A stretch of 62,796 bases of DNA from Burkholderiales bacterium (lineage in GTDB: Bacteria > Pseudomonadota > Gammaproteobacteria > Burkholderiales > JAEUOS01). The stretch is from assembly GCA_947473125.1 (NCBI GenBank), contig CANJDH010000017.1, forward strand, positions 1 through 62,796, read 5' to 3'. Both the position numbers and the translations under genes were made by a program. Below are positions 44,974 to 54,928 of the stretch, one piece after another; positions within the stretch are counted from its first letter, which is position 1, and each line of letters starts with the position of its first letter. Under the pieces are notes generated by a model. That model saw only the letters and a list, made by a program, of their open reading frames with translations, was not told the origin of the DNA and searched no databases.

Positions 44974-46296
44974 CACAACGCCAAAGTAACTCACGCAAAT
45001 GGTTGTGGCGAGCGCCATTCCAATGATGGCACCGATCCAGAGCCCCGCAGCGCCGAGCGGTTTGACAACGCTGATTCCGCCGAACGCGAGGATGTAGCCT
45101 CCGCCGAGCCCCACGATCCACAGGGCAAGTGCAAACGCAACCATCGGGATGACCGCCTTCTTGTAGGCACGTACGGCGTTCGCCGCCACCGCATTGACTG
45201 CATCAAATACGTGAAACAGAGCCACAAGCATGGTGAGCGGGGCGGCTAGCGCAGCGACCCGGGCGTCGTCGGTGTAGGCGCGAGCGATCGTGCCATGGAG
45301 TGCGAAAATGACGACTGCGATGCAGAGGGCCGCACACAAGCCGAGCCAGATGCCGGTCCACCCGGCATGACGCGCGCGCGCCATGTCGCCGGCGCCAATT
45401 GATTGCCCGACGACCACGGCTGCGGCCGTGGAAATGGCCAACGGAACCATGTAGGCCAGCGCGCCAAGGTTGGCGGCGATCTGCTGTGCTGCCGAATGCG
45501 CCTCGCCGAGCCGGGCGATGAACAAGGCCATGAAGGTGTAGGACGTCACGTCGATCAGAAAGGAAATGCCAATGGGCAGACCCAGTCTGATGATTCGCCA
45601 CTGGGTACGCCAGTTGATGGCATCGAGTTGCGCAAAGACCCGATAGCGCAGCAGCGCCGGGCCCCATTGGAGCCAGAGCAGTGCGGCGCCCAGCATGAGC
45701 CACGCCTCGATCGCGAGGGCCCAGGCGCAGCCGATGCCGCCCAGTTCCGGTAGCCCGAACTTGCCGTACATCAATACCCAGTTGAGAGGTACTTTGAGGG
45801 CCAGTCCGAATAATTGGATCGCCATGATTGCGCGAGGTTGGGAAATGGCAGTGGAGAAGCTGGCGAACACCCGAAACGCGAGCATCGCGGGTGCTGCCCA
45901 TATCAGTGCACGCAGGTAGGCACGAACATCCTGGGCGATTTCGGGGCGCATCCCGGACAGGGCCAGGAATGGGTCAGGGAAGTACAGGAGCGCAATGCTG
46001 ACCAGCGAAAGCATCGATGCCGTCCAAAGACCCTGGCGCACATCGTGCGTGATGGCGTCGTGTTGTCCTGCGCCGAAGTGCTGTGCCGTGATCGGGCTAA
46101 GCGCGATCAGTACCCCCATCAGGGTGATGAATATCGAGAAATAAATCGACGAGCCGAGTCCGACGGTCGCCAGGGCACGTGCCGAATAGTGGCCTGCCAT
46201 GACGGTGTCGATCACGCTGTTTGCCATCGTGGCGATCTGCGCAATTAGCACCGGCCAGCCAAGAAGCGCAATTTGCCTGACGATCGAAGGTTTCAT
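44950..46296 (-). CDS. MATE-family efflux transporter (NorM-like)
   Basis: 448 residues with twelve helices in two homologous halves. PVLIAQIATMANSVIDTVMAG near the start and the PIGISFLIDVTSYTFMALF region of the second half are MATE signatures. It exports cationic drugs or toxic metabolites using Na+ or H+. The ATG at 46294-46296 has GAGGA upstream. It is monocistronic by spacing, 100 bp from pgi. Confidence 0.92.
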   Translation of the reverse strand: MKPSIVRQIALLGWPVLIAQIATMANSVIDTVMAGHYSARALATVGLGSSIYFSIFITLMGVLIALSPITAQHFGAGQHDAITHDVRQGLWTASMLSLVSIALLYFPDPFLALSGMRPEIAQDVRAYLRALIWAAPAMLAFRVFASFSTAISQPRAIMAIQLFGLALKVPLNWVLMYGKFGLPELGGIGCAWALAIEAWLMLGAALLWLQWGPALLRYRVFAQLDAINWRTQWRIIRLGLPIGISFLIDVTSYTFMALFIARLGEAHSAAQQIAANLGALAYMVPLAISTAAAVVVGQSIGAGDMARARHAGWTGIWLGLCAALCIAVVIFALHGTIARAYTDDARVAALAAPLTMLVALFHVFDAVNAVAANAVRAYKKAVIPMVAFALALWIVGLGGGYILAFGGISVVKPLGAAGLWIGAIIGMALATTICVSYFGVVSKAALNR

Positions 46297-46398
46297 TCAA
46301 TTCCTCAATACAGGCACAACGGGACGGTCCGCCGCGATATCGAGCAGATCGATCTGGCGGATTCGACGCTTTGCGCCTTGTCCGGAATGCCTTGATGA

Positions 46399-47925
46399 CT
46401 AGTTTCGGTTGATGCGCTCGATCAAGGAGCGCGTCGACGAATCCGTCCCGTGCGGCACGTCGCCAAGTGTCGCCGCAGGCAAGAGTGTCGTCGCCATGCG
46501 TTTGCCCAACTCGACGCCAGGTTGGTCAAAACTGTTGATGTTCCACAGTACGCCTTCGACAAACACCTTGTGCTCGTACAGCGAAAGCAGGGCGCCCAGT
46601 GTGCGGCCACTCAAGGATGGCAGCACAATGGTCGTCGAAGGTTGGTTGCCTGGGTAAGCTGCCGGGTCCGAGGCATCGCCATTCATCAAGGCCGCAGTTT
46701 GCGCCAGCGCATTGATGGCGAGCATGCGGCTGCGTGGGTCAGGCGTAGGCGCCATCACGACGAAATCGGACGGCACGAGGTGGGTGCCCTGGTGGAACAG
46801 CTGATGGAACGAATGCTGGCTGTTGGCACCAACGTTGCCGAAAATTACCGGCGCCGTGGCATACGCGACCAACTTGCCGGCGCGGTCGATGCGCTTGCCG
46901 TTGGACTCCATCTCGAGCTGCTGCAGGTAATCGGGCAGCAAATTGAGCCGCTTGGAATAAGGCAGCACGGCATGGACCTGCGCCCCCCAGAAATTGACGT
47001 ACCAAGCTGACAACAAAGCGAGGATGACCGGAGCATTGCGCTCCAGTGGCGCCGCCAGAAAGTGAGCGTCCATCTCGCCTGCGCCAGCGAGCAGCGCATC
47101 AAACGTTTCGCTCCCGCAAGCGAGCATGATCGACAGGCCAACCCCGGACCATAGCGAGAACCGGCCACCCACCCATTCGGGCATGCGCAATATCTGGGTG
47201 TCGGGGATGCCAAACGTGCCGGCGGCTTCGGTATTGTTTGTGACAGCGACGAGGTGGGGAGCAATGTTGCGGCCGACGCCGGCCTCGAGCCAGCTGCGTG
47301 CATGTTGGGCGTTGATGATGGTTTCCACCGTATCAAACGACTTTGAAATAACGATTACCAGCGTCGCGGCTGGATCGCAGACCCGCAAGGTGTCATCGAG
47401 CTCATGTGGATCGATGTTCGCAACGAAATGCGCGCGAGGCGTACCCGCATGGGAAGTCAACGCCTCGACCGCGAGCCGCGGGCCGAGGTCCGAGCCGCCA
47501 ATGCCGATGTGAATCACGTCCGTAAAAGGCTTGCCGGTTGCGCCTTTCCAGACGCCACTCCGTACCGCGTTGCTGATCGACCGCATCACCTCAAGCGTCG
47601 CACGGGCCTCGCCTTGTGCAGCAGCCGAGCCTGCTCCGCGCAATGCAACATGCAGCGCCGCGCGTCGTTCACTTGTATTGATCGCTTCGCCGGCCAACAT
47701 GCGTTGGCGCCACCCCGTCACATCGCAGGATTGGGCAAGGTGGGTCAATAACAGCAGGGTCTCGCTGGTGATGCAATGCTTTGAATAGTCGATGAAGAGT
47801 GGGCCGGCCTCAATCGCCATGCGTTGTGCCCTGCCCGGATCTTGCGTGAACAGGTCGCGCATGTGCGCATCGCGCAAGGTGCGCTGGTGTGCGGCAAGCG
47901 CCTGCCATTCGGGGGTTGTATTCAT
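46399..47925 (-). CDS. pgi: Glucose-6-phosphate isomerase
   Basis: 508 residues, somewhat shorter than E. coli Pgi (549). GIGGSDLGPRLA, NIDPHELDDTL, the SKSFDTVETIIN region and GANSQHSFHQLFHQGTH (substrate His) are intact. It interconverts glucose 6-phosphate and fructose 6-phosphate. It overlaps the stop of the upstream glycosyltransferase gene by 4 bp, so both belong to one operon. Confidence 0.96.
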   Translation of the reverse strand: MNTTPEWQALAAHQRTLRDAHMRDLFTQDPGRAQRMAIEAGPLFIDYSKHCITSETLLLLTHLAQSCDVTGWRQRMLAGEAINTSERRAALHVALRGAGSAAAQGEARATLEVMRSISNAVRSGVWKGATGKPFTDVIHIGIGGSDLGPRLAVEALTSHAGTPRAHFVANIDPHELDDTLRVCDPAATLVIVISKSFDTVETIINAQHARSWLEAGVGRNIAPHLVAVTNNTEAAGTFGIPDTQILRMPEWVGGRFSLWSGVGLSIMLACGSETFDALLAGAGEMDAHFLAAPLERNAPVILALLSAWYVNFWGAQVHAVLPYSKRLNLLPDYLQQLEMESNGKRIDRAGKLVAYATAPVIFGNVGANSQHSFHQLFHQGTHLVPSDFVVMAPTPDPRSRMLAINALAQTAALMNGDASDPAAYPGNQPSTTIVLPSLSGRTLGALLSLYEHKVFVEGVLWNINSFDQPGVELGKRMATTLLPAATLGDVPHGTDSSTRSLIERINRN

Positions 47926-49595
47926 TTTTTGTAGAGACGGAATCGTTCGTTGCGTTCACCGGGGCGGTTGCCCTCCCAGACCAGGCGCGCCGTGCCGGGT
48001 AGGGCCCGCAGGTCGCCGGTACGGCCCTGCTCCAGTATCCACGGACACTCCCGTCCAAACGGAATGCCGATGAAATACGCGATGGATGCCCGTTCCGCCG
48101 GGCCGAGGTTGCGTGGTTCCAGGCAAGTGTCAATCGGCTTCCCTTCAAAGGGCGCCGCCAGAGACGTTCTCAAACCGATGGCTACGCTCCGATACGACTT
48201 GCCATAGTCGACCCAGGGGAGCCAGAGGGTCATCAGCAACAGCCATACCAGGGTGATGCCGTAGGCACAGTGGGTGATGGCCCGCAGTACCGTACGTTCA
48301 CTACGCGCGCTCGCAATCAGCCAGGAAAGGGTGGCGGTTACCGCGACCATGAACGACAGCGGTGAAAAAGTGGCGACAAACCCCGGCTCGAGTCGGGCAA
48401 AATTTGCGGCGATACGCGAGGGCCAACCCCACTGCAGCGCGATGTAACCGAGCCAAATCAAGGCTGCGCATAGGGTAAAGGTGATGCGGCCGAACCAATC
48501 AATGCCTGCGGCTATCCCCTTGGCGAGCCGTCCGATGGCAGGTGCGGCGAGGACTGCGCATGCGGGCAGCAGCGGCAATAGAATGCTTTCGGAAATTGAG
48601 CGCGTCCAGGCCAGCGCAATCATTGTTGCGCCCGCCAGCGCCAAGGCGGGAAGATGCAGGCGGCGCGGCTCGGCGGTGCCCAGGAAGGCCTTGCGTGGAC
48701 GCGATACCCACCACAGAGCAATCGGCCATATAGGAAAGACGAACCAGGCCAGCGTTTTCGCCGCATAGCGCAATTCGGGAAGAGCCGGAATGGCAAATTG
48801 TGTCGACATCCAGCGCCCGTAGTAGTGGGTAAACGTTGCGCCATCCCCTTCGACGAGAGCTACCGTAGAGCGGGTCCACACTGCGAACACAAACAGCGAA
48901 ATGCCCACGCTTGCAGCGAGCACGGCAAGCAATCGCGGCGTGCGCCACGCCGCGTCGAATACCGAGAGCAGGATCAACGCCACGCAAAGTGTCAATGTTG
49001 TCGGCAGTCCGCGCGCCAGGGCTGCCATGCCCAGCGCAGCGCCAATCGCACCAGCCATCAGTAAGGCGCCGCGCGCAGTGTGGGCGCGTGCCGGTGCCGC
49101 GGCGAGCGCCCATAGCAGCAAGGCGCAGGCCGCCAGGAACGCCGGTTCGGCTGCCACTTCATGGGTGCGGGCGAGCAGACCCGGACAGGAAAGCAAAGCG
49201 AGCACCGCAAGCCTGCCATCGGCTTCACCGAACGCGCAGCGGGCCGAACGGTAGGTCGCGTAGATGGCGATCATGGCCCATACGCCGCTGCCCAGGCGTG
49301 CCGCGTCGTGAGCGTGGATGACGCTGCCGAGAAGCTTGATGCTCAATGCGGAAAGCCAAAACGCGAGCGGGCCTTCTTCGGGCACCATCTGGCCCGCTAT
49401 GTTCGGGATCAACCAATCGGCGAGGCCGCCATTTGCCATGGTCCAGGCGATGCCGAAGCCGATGGCGTCATCCTGTTTCCAGGGGTCGTGACCGACCAAA
49501 CCGAGCAGTGCATACAGGACGGCAACGGCCCAGAACCACGGGCTTGGTAGCGGTACCGGAATCCGTCGTTTGGTTGCCGGAATCGTACTGGTCAT
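47922..49595 (-). CDS. ArnT/PMT-like membrane glycosyltransferase
   Basis: 557 residues with about twelve hydrophobic helices after a basic Pro-rich start. The first periplasmic loop holds GHDPWKQDDA, the acidic-residue motif of polyprenol-phosphate-dependent (GT39/GT83-like) sugar transferases, and EEGPLAFW follows. It probably moves a sugar from undecaprenyl phosphate to an envelope acceptor such as lipid A or a glycan. It overlaps the M48 gene upstream and pgi downstream by 4 bp each. Confidence 0.83.
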   Translation of the reverse strand: MTSTIPATKRRIPVPLPSPWFWAVAVLYALLGLVGHDPWKQDDAIGFGIAWTMANGGLADWLIPNIAGQMVPEEGPLAFWLSALSIKLLGSVIHAHDAARLGSGVWAMIAIYATYRSARCAFGEADGRLAVLALLSCPGLLARTHEVAAEPAFLAACALLLWALAAAPARAHTARGALLMAGAIGAALGMAALARGLPTTLTLCVALILLSVFDAAWRTPRLLAVLAASVGISLFVFAVWTRSTVALVEGDGATFTHYYGRWMSTQFAIPALPELRYAAKTLAWFVFPIWPIALWWVSRPRKAFLGTAEPRRLHLPALALAGATMIALAWTRSISESILLPLLPACAVLAAPAIGRLAKGIAAGIDWFGRITFTLCAALIWLGYIALQWGWPSRIAANFARLEPGFVATFSPLSFMVAVTATLSWLIASARSERTVLRAITHCAYGITLVWLLLMTLWLPWVDYGKSYRSVAIGLRTSLAAPFEGKPIDTCLEPRNLGPAERASIAYFIGIPFGRECPWILEQGRTGDLRALPGTARLVWEGNRPGERNERFRLYKK

Positions 49596-51076
49596 TCGAT
49601 GACCTTTAGCTTTTGTCCTGGAACCGGTTCTCCTGCCGGATACTGCGCATTGAGCAACCGCAGCTGCGATTGCGCGCGGTTGCCCAGCGGGGAGGACTTT
49701 GCCAATTCGGCATATCGCGTTGCCGCAGTCGCGCGAATGATGCGGATACGCAAGGGTTGCGAGTCTTTGCGGTCGACCTCCGCGAACGCACGCATGGTCT
49801 GAAAGGTGCTGTTGAAGGCATGGAGGTGGCGTCGAAACAGTTCAGCTGATCTTGCCTGGCCGACGAGTACGAATGCCTTGCCCTGAGCACCGCTGCTGAC
49901 ATAAATGCTGCCGGCACGAACGTTCGCGCCGCGCACGTTGGCAATCGCCGCAGGGTGGCCGTTGACCGGACTGATGTCGATTTCGCCGTCCACGTCGATC
50001 TTGCGCTTGAGAACATCCTGGGGCAACGAGCCGTCGACATATTTTTCCAGTAGCACCTCGATAGTAGCTTCTCCACCGGGTGCCACGGCGCGCAGGCGAT
50101 CCGGGCGATTCTGGACACGCCAGTCGCCCGCAAAGCGCATGACCAGGCCGAGCTCGGGGTGAAAAAATGTGTTGCCCCTTAGCACGCCCTGTGACGCATT
50201 GTCGGCAAACACGGTTCCGTCGAGCTTTGACAGGAACGCGTCACGATTGTCGCCTGTGCTGACGACGGCACCGCTGCTAGCCGCGCGCGATGCTTCGCCC
50301 ACGACCTCCTTGAGGCGCGTATCGTTATCCGGATGAGACGCAAACAGGCCATGGTAGGCGCGTGGCGGCCGGTTTTCCTCGCGTGCCAGCTGGGCATCAA
50401 AGGTTTCCTGGTTTTTGAGCACGCCAATCACGTTGATCATCGCTTGTGTCGGGTAGCCGGTACGGGCAAGGTACTCGGCGCCGAGGCGATCAGCTTCCAG
50501 TTCATGTTCGCGTCCGTAGCCGGATAGCAACGCACCTGTCGCAATGTTGGACAGATTGCCCACCGCCTGGTTGCGCAAACCCGGAATGAACAGGGAGGCG
50601 ATTGTCAGGCCGACGTTGGCACCCTGTTCGGCGCTGATCTGGCGCACGCTATGCCGGGCGGTGACATGGCCAATTTCATGCCCAATGACAGCAGCCAGTT
50701 CGGCTTCTGAATTCAGGTACGCGAGGATGCCACGCGTGACGTAAATGAAACCCCCGGGAAGCGCGAATGCGTTGACGTCGGGCGAGTCCAGTAGCGTGAA
50801 TCGATAATCCAGGGCTGATCGGTGGCTGTGCCGGGCCAGTTTCTGACCAATACCTTCTACGTAGGCGGCCAAGCCCGGATCATCTCCGTTTTTATTGTCG
50901 TAAACCGGGCTGTCTTTCTTGACCTGCTGGTCGTACGCCCTGCCCATTCGCAGTTCCTGCTCCTCCGAGACAATCACAAAGTCGGATTTGCCGGTAACCG
51001 GGTTCTGGGCGCAACTCGCCGTCAGGAAAATGGCGACGATTGCAGCTACGAGTCTAGGAGAGGGGCGGGAGGACAT
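49592..51076 (-). CDS. M48-family metalloprotease, periplasmic (BepA/YfgC-like)
   Basis: 494 residues. A short hydrophobic leader ends at LTASC (Cys22), a possible lipoprotein site. The zinc motif HEIGH is at 133-137 and the third ligand Glu is in HELEADRLGA. About 230 residues beyond the protease domain probably form a helical or TPR-like tail. BepA-type proteins quality-control outer-membrane proteins. The frame is open to 51133 inside a terminator hairpin, so the ATG at 51074-51076 was chosen. Confidence 0.9.
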   Translation of the reverse strand: MSSRPSPRLVAAIVAIFLTASCAQNPVTGKSDFVIVSEEQELRMGRAYDQQVKKDSPVYDNKNGDDPGLAAYVEGIGQKLARHSHRSALDYRFTLLDSPDVNAFALPGGFIYVTRGILAYLNSEAELAAVIGHEIGHVTARHSVRQISAEQGANVGLTIASLFIPGLRNQAVGNLSNIATGALLSGYGREHELEADRLGAEYLARTGYPTQAMINVIGVLKNQETFDAQLAREENRPPRAYHGLFASHPDNDTRLKEVVGEASRAASSGAVVSTGDNRDAFLSKLDGTVFADNASQGVLRGNTFFHPELGLVMRFAGDWRVQNRPDRLRAVAPGGEATIEVLLEKYVDGSLPQDVLKRKIDVDGEIDISPVNGHPAAIANVRGANVRAGSIYVSSGAQGKAFVLVGQARSAELFRRHLHAFNSTFQTMRAFAEVDRKDSQPLRIRIIRATAATRYAELAKSSPLGNRAQSQLRLLNAQYPAGEPVPGQKLKVIE

Positions 51077-51131
51077 CAGGATGACGATTTTAGCGGTGCC
51101 CGCTGCGGCAGACGGGCATGTAGCGCAAAAC

Positions 51132-51159
51132 AAAAAAGGCAGCCTTGGCTGCCTTTTTT
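51132..51159. terminator. Strong bidirectional Rho-independent terminator
   Basis: AAAAAAGGCAGCC and GGCTGCCTTTTTT are perfect 13-nt inverted arms separated by two bases, giving a GC-rich stem with A-run and U-run on both strands. It lies 15 bp below the rpmE2 stop and ends its transcript before the M48 gene. Confidence 0.95.
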
Positions 51160-51174
51160 GGAGATGGGGTGCAA

Positions 51175-51447
51175 TTACTTGCCGACTGCTTTCATCGTGC
51201 CCGTACCGTAGCGCTGCTTGAACTTCTCGACACGGCCTGCGACGTCGACGATTTTTTGCTTGCCCGTGTAAAAAGGATGGGATTCGGAGGAGACATCCAG
51301 CCGCATGACGGGATATTCCTTGCCGTCAGTGTGCTTGGCTTTTTCGCGATTCTTGACGTCGATCGTGGAGCGCGTGACGAACTGGAAATCGGCGCTCGGG
51401 TCGATGAAAAGCACTTCGTGGTATTCGGGGTGGATGCCAGGTTTCAT
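51175..51447 (-). CDS. rpmE2: 50S ribosomal protein L31 type B
   Basis: 90 residues. [16 protein letters not shown] and [13 protein letters not shown] are typical of L31; the absence of the zinc-binding Cys residues and the extra length identify type B, the paralogue used when zinc is scarce in many bacteria. Zur control would be expected, but no Zur site was recognised. The gene is monocistronic, bounded downstream by a strong terminator. Confidence 0.95.
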   Translation of the reverse strand: MKPGIHPEYHEVLFIDPSADFQFVTRSTIDVKNREKAKHTDGKEYPVMRLDVSSESHPFYTGKQKIVDVAGRVEKFKQRYGTGTMKAVGK

Positions 51448-51608
51448 GATTGCCTTTGGTGTATCGCGGTCTCCTGCGGCCCGGTCGAGTGCGTCATGCT
51501 AGGGCAAAGCTAAGGTTTCGCGAAGGTTGGGAAGCCGACAAGTATAGCAAAAATGTCCTTGTTTGGCAACGACTTATGGGCCAAGATGCCGCAAGCGGGG
51601 GAATCGAC

Positions 51609-52460
51609 TCAGCCGCGGCCGGTGGCCACGGGGCGCGTTGTGTCCGAGCACCACTCGCTCCATGAGCCCGGATAGAGTTTGCCGCCAGGCAGCCCGGCGA
51701 TTTCCATGGCCAGCAGGTTGTGGCAGGCAGTGACCCCGGATCCGCACTGGTGGATCAATTGGCCGGGCTGCAGCGATCCCGGCAGCGCGGAGAATTCGGA
51801 GCGCAACTGCCCGGCAGTCTTGAACTTGCCTTCAGCATCGAGGTTGGCTTTCCAGAAGCGGTTCAGGGCACCCGGAATGTGGCCGCCTACCGGGTCGATG
51901 GTTTCAGCGCTGCCGTCGTAGCGCTCCGGTGCACGTGCATCGATCACGCGCGAATCGGTGGCGCCGATCTGCGCCAGCACCGCCGGCGTTTCAATTTTCA
52001 TGTCGTCATCGGGCTGTACCTGGAACAACGTGGGTTGCCATGCGGGCGTGTCAGTGGCGAGCGGACGACCTTCTGCCTTCCACAGCGGGATGCCGCCATC
52101 GAGGATCGCTACGTTCCGGTGCCCGAGCCAGCGCAGGCACCACCAGGTGCGCGCGGCCGAGGATCCGGAGGCGCCGTCGTAGACCACCACTTGTTTGCCG
52201 GCATCGATGCCGAGGCGCGAAAAAACGGCGCCCAGTGCCGCGGGCGGCGGTAGTGGATGGCGCCCGCGGCCTTTGCTGGCGTGGTCGGCGAGGTCGTCAT
52301 CGATCGAGATGAAGCGCGCTCCGGGGACATGCCCGACCGCGTACGCTTCGCGGCCAAACGCGCGGTTCATCAGGTCATGCTGACTGTCCAGAATGACCCA
52401 GGTCGGGTCGTCGAGGTGTGCGACGAGCTGCCGGGTCGATACGAGCGTTGTATAGGCCAT
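51609..52460 (-). CDS. Two-domain rhodanese / 3-mercaptopyruvate sulfurtransferase (SseA-like)
   Basis: 283 residues with two rhodanese domains. The active Cys239 is in HQCGSGVTA, the CG[S/T]GVT form of mercaptopyruvate sulfurtransferases. The N-terminal domain has DGASGSSAA instead of a Cys loop, so it is structural. It transfers sulfane sulfur to cyanide or thiols in the cytoplasm. The ATG at 52458-52460 was chosen over an open frame to 52577. It follows the Rieske oxygenase by 37 bp on the same strand. Confidence 0.92.
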   Translation of the reverse strand: MAYTTLVSTRQLVAHLDDPTWVILDSQHDLMNRAFGREAYAVGHVPGARFISIDDDLADHASKGRGRHPLPPPAALGAVFSRLGIDAGKQVVVYDGASGSSAARTWWCLRWLGHRNVAILDGGIPLWKAEGRPLATDTPAWQPTLFQVQPDDDMKIETPAVLAQIGATDSRVIDARAPERYDGSAETIDPVGGHIPGALNRFWKANLDAEGKFKTAGQLRSEFSALPGSLQPGQLIHQCGSGVTACHNLLAMEIAGLPGGKLYPGSWSEWCSDTTRPVATGRG

Positions 52461-52497
52461 AGGGGTTTCGGTCGGCGGGGGCGGCTCCTGGCCTGCT

Positions 52498-53610
52498 TCA
52501 GGGGTTTTGCAACTCGCGGCGCAGGTACTCGTGGAAATGTTGCATGCCGTCTTCCATGGGGGTTTGGTACGGCCCAACCTGGTTCAGTCCCTGTTCCATG
52601 AGGGCCTTGCGGCCCGCATCCATGCGCAGGGCGATCTCGTCGTCCTCAATGCAGGTTTCCATGTAGGCGGCCTGTTCCGCCTCGATGAACTCGCGCTCAA
52701 ACAGCACAATGTCCTCGGGATAGTAGAACTCGACGACATTGGTGGTTTTTTGCGGGCCACGCGGAATCAGGTGAGACACAACCAGCACATGGGGATACCA
52801 CTCGACCATGATGTTCGGATACATCGTCAGCCAGATGGCGCCGTGCTTGGGCGTTTCACCGTTGCGGTATTTGAGCAGCTGATCCTGCCAGACACGGTAC
52901 TTTTCGCTGCCGGGGCGATCGAAGTGGCTGTTGATACCTACCGTTTGTACCGAATACTGGTCGGCAAACTGCCAGGTAAGGTCCTCGCAGGTGACGAACT
53001 TACCCAGGCCCGGATGGAACGGCTCGACGTGGTAGTCCTCGAGGTAAACCTCGATGAAGGTTTTCCAGTTGTAATCGCACTCGTGAACATGGACGTGATC
53101 GAGCATGTAGCCGTCAAACGACAGGTCCGACAGGACGCTGAGTTGGGCCATGTCGTGCGCCACGTCGCGCTCGCCTCTGAACAGCAGGCCGTTCCAGTGC
53201 TGTAGCTTTAGCTGATGCAGATCGAGACAGGGGTTGACGCCAAAATAAGGCGCGCCTAGCAGCTTCCCCTGCGGGTTGTAAGTCCATCGATGTACCGGGC
53301 ACACGACGTTGCCGCCATGTCGTGCCAGATTGCCGCGACCATTGAGCATGATGGCCTGCCGATGGCGACAGACGTTCGAAATCAGATTGACCTTGCCCGC
53401 TTCACGAACCAGTGCGAGCCCTTCGTTCAGCCAACCGATGGCGTGATAGTCGCCTAGTCCGGGAACCATGAGTTCGTGTCCGACATAGCCGGGCGCATTC
53501 TTGAAGACGGTGCGCAATTCAAGGTCGAATTGCGCTTGTTCGTGGTACCAACTTACCGGTAGTTGCGATTGCGCCGGCCGCAATTGATGGGTGAGCCCCA
53601 AGTCCGACAT
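52498..53610 (-). CDS. Rieske non-heme iron oxygenase, alpha subunit
   Basis: 370 residues. The Rieske [2Fe-2S] ligands are Cys81/His83 (VCRHRQ) and Cys104/His107 (CPVHRWTY). The catalytic iron site has His194, His199 and acidic residues in LEDYHVEPFHP. It hydroxylates or demethylates an aromatic or quaternary-amine substrate using a separate reductase, which is not nearby. The ATG at 53608-53610 has GGGAGGAA upstream. The intergenic region to xseB carries two inverted repeats. Confidence 0.92.
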   Translation of the reverse strand: MSDLGLTHQLRPAQSQLPVSWYHEQAQFDLELRTVFKNAPGYVGHELMVPGLGDYHAIGWLNEGLALVREAGKVNLISNVCRHRQAIMLNGRGNLARHGGNVVCPVHRWTYNPQGKLLGAPYFGVNPCLDLHQLKLQHWNGLLFRGERDVAHDMAQLSVLSDLSFDGYMLDHVHVHECDYNWKTFIEVYLEDYHVEPFHPGLGKFVTCEDLTWQFADQYSVQTVGINSHFDRPGSEKYRVWQDQLLKYRNGETPKHGAIWLTMYPNIMVEWYPHVLVVSHLIPRGPQKTTNVVEFYYPEDIVLFEREFIEAEQAAYMETCIEDDEIALRMDAGRKALMEQGLNQVGPYQTPMEDGMQHFHEYLRRELQNP

Positions 53611-53676
53611 AACACCAATTCCTCCCAAGTCAACACAAGAGAAACCTCGAACTGAAAGCCGATTTCGTCTTAAAGA

Positions 53677-53726
53677 TGTACTTTCGACGTACAGAGTGCC
53701 ATTTTACCCTGTTGGACGGGTAAAAT
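53677..53726. promoter_or_regulatory. Two inverted repeats in the Rieske/xseB divergent promoter
   Basis: TGTAC-N7-GTACA lies at 53677-53693. ATTTTACCC and GGGTAAAAT are perfect 9-bp arms at 53701-53709 and 53718-53726, eight bases apart. The second overlaps TAAAAT, a possible -10 on both strands. Symmetric repeats 8 bp apart suggest regulator binding sites controlling one or both genes. Confidence 0.6.
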
Positions 53727-53775
53727 ACGACTTTTGCAGTGGAAAGTGCAGGCGCTTTGATCCTGCGCAACGAAA

Positions 53776-54015
53776 ATGGCCAAACCAGTTGCGACTCCTG
53801 AGGAGTTGCCCTTCGAGGACGCGATTCGCGAACTTGAGGGGATTGTCGAGGCAATGGAGTCGGGTGAATTGCCGCTCGAGGAGTCTCTAAGGCGCTATCA
53901 GCGCGGCGTTGAACTGGTAAAGGCCGCCCATCAACGCCTCAGGGCCGCCGAGCAGCAGGTAAAAGTTCTTGAAGAGGGCGTGCTCAAACCCCTCGACCTC
54001 GAAAATAACGAATGA
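53776..54015 (+). CDS. xseB: Exodeoxyribonuclease VII small subunit
   Basis: 79 residues, normal for XseB. FEDAIRELEGIVEAMESGEL, then LPLEESLRRYQRGVELV, is the family signature, with helical coiled-coil character. It combines with XseA, a single-stranded DNA exonuclease; xseA is not here. Its TGA overlaps the ispA ATG (ATGA), the common xseB-ispA-dxs operon. Confidence 0.96.
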   Translation: MAKPVATPEELPFEDAIRELEGIVEAMESGELPLEESLRRYQRGVELVKAAHQRLRAAEQQVKVLEEGVLKPLDLENNE

Positions 54016-54926
54016 ATGCCGTAAGCGTACCATCGGCCGTGCTATTCGCGACTTGGATGCAGGATGTCCAGGCGCGCATCGAGGGTTGCCTGCAAGCGCT
54101 GTTGCCGGCAGCCAGCGGCACGCCGACCAGGCTGCACGACGCAATGCGCTATGCCGTTCTCGGTGGCGGCAAGCGAGTGCGATCCCTGCTCCTGTTTGCG
54201 GCGGGGGAGATGGCAGGCGCAGATTCGTCTGCGCTGGAAATACCCGCGGCGGCGATCGAAATGATCCACGCCTATTCTCTGGTGCATGACGATTTGCCCT
54301 GTATGGACGACGATGCGCTGCGACGCGGCAAGCCGACGGTTCATGTTGAATTTGACGTTGCCACCGCGATGCTGGCCGGCGACGCCCTGCAGGCGCAGGC
54401 CATGTACGTGCTTGCATCGCGACGCTTTGCAGCTGACGCAGCGGCGCAACTGGAGATACTGGAGGTTCTCGGGCAGGCTACCGGCTCGCGGGGCATGTGC
54501 GGCGGCCAGCAAATCGACATGGACGCGGTAGGCAAGGCGCTGACCGAACCCGAATTGGAAATGATGCACGTCCACAAGACCGGGGCGCTGATTCGCGCGT
54601 CGGTCTTGATCGGCGTCCTGTGCGGAGCGCCCGTGTCGGCAACCGAGCGAGGCAAGCTGGACCACTACGCCAAATGCGTCGGGTTGTTGTTTCAGGTGGT
54701 CGACGATATTCTTGATGCGACCCAGGACACTGCGACGCTCGGCAAGACCGCCGGCAAGGACAAGAAGCATCGCAAACCGACCTACGTATCCCTGCTCGGA
54801 TTGGGCAGCGCACGACGCAAGGCGCAGGATCTGCTGGACGAAGCCCTCCACTCGCTCGACCAGTTTGGCCCCCGCGCACAGCACTTGCGTGACCTGGCCC
54901 GGTTCATGACACAGCGTAGCTTCTGA
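54012..54926 (+). CDS. ispA: Farnesyl diphosphate synthase (polyprenyl synthase)
   Basis: 304 residues. Aspartate-rich motifs DDLPCMDDD at 93-101 and DDILD at 231-235, plus GGKRVRS near 52-58, are intact. It condenses dimethylallyl and isopentenyl diphosphate to farnesyl diphosphate for undecaprenol, quinones and other isoprenoids. It overlaps xseB and is followed by dxs 2 bp later. Confidence 0.96.
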   Translation: MNAVSVPSAVLFATWMQDVQARIEGCLQALLPAASGTPTRLHDAMRYAVLGGGKRVRSLLLFAAGEMAGADSSALEIPAAAIEMIHAYSLVHDDLPCMDDDALRRGKPTVHVEFDVATAMLAGDALQAQAMYVLASRRFAADAAAQLEILEVLGQATGSRGMCGGQQIDMDAVGKALTEPELEMMHVHKTGALIRASVLIGVLCGAPVSATERGKLDHYAKCVGLLFQVVDDILDATQDTATLGKTAGKDKKHRKPTYVSLLGLGSARRKAQDLLDEALHSLDQFGPRAQHLRDLARFMTQRSF

Positions 54927-54928
54927 TC

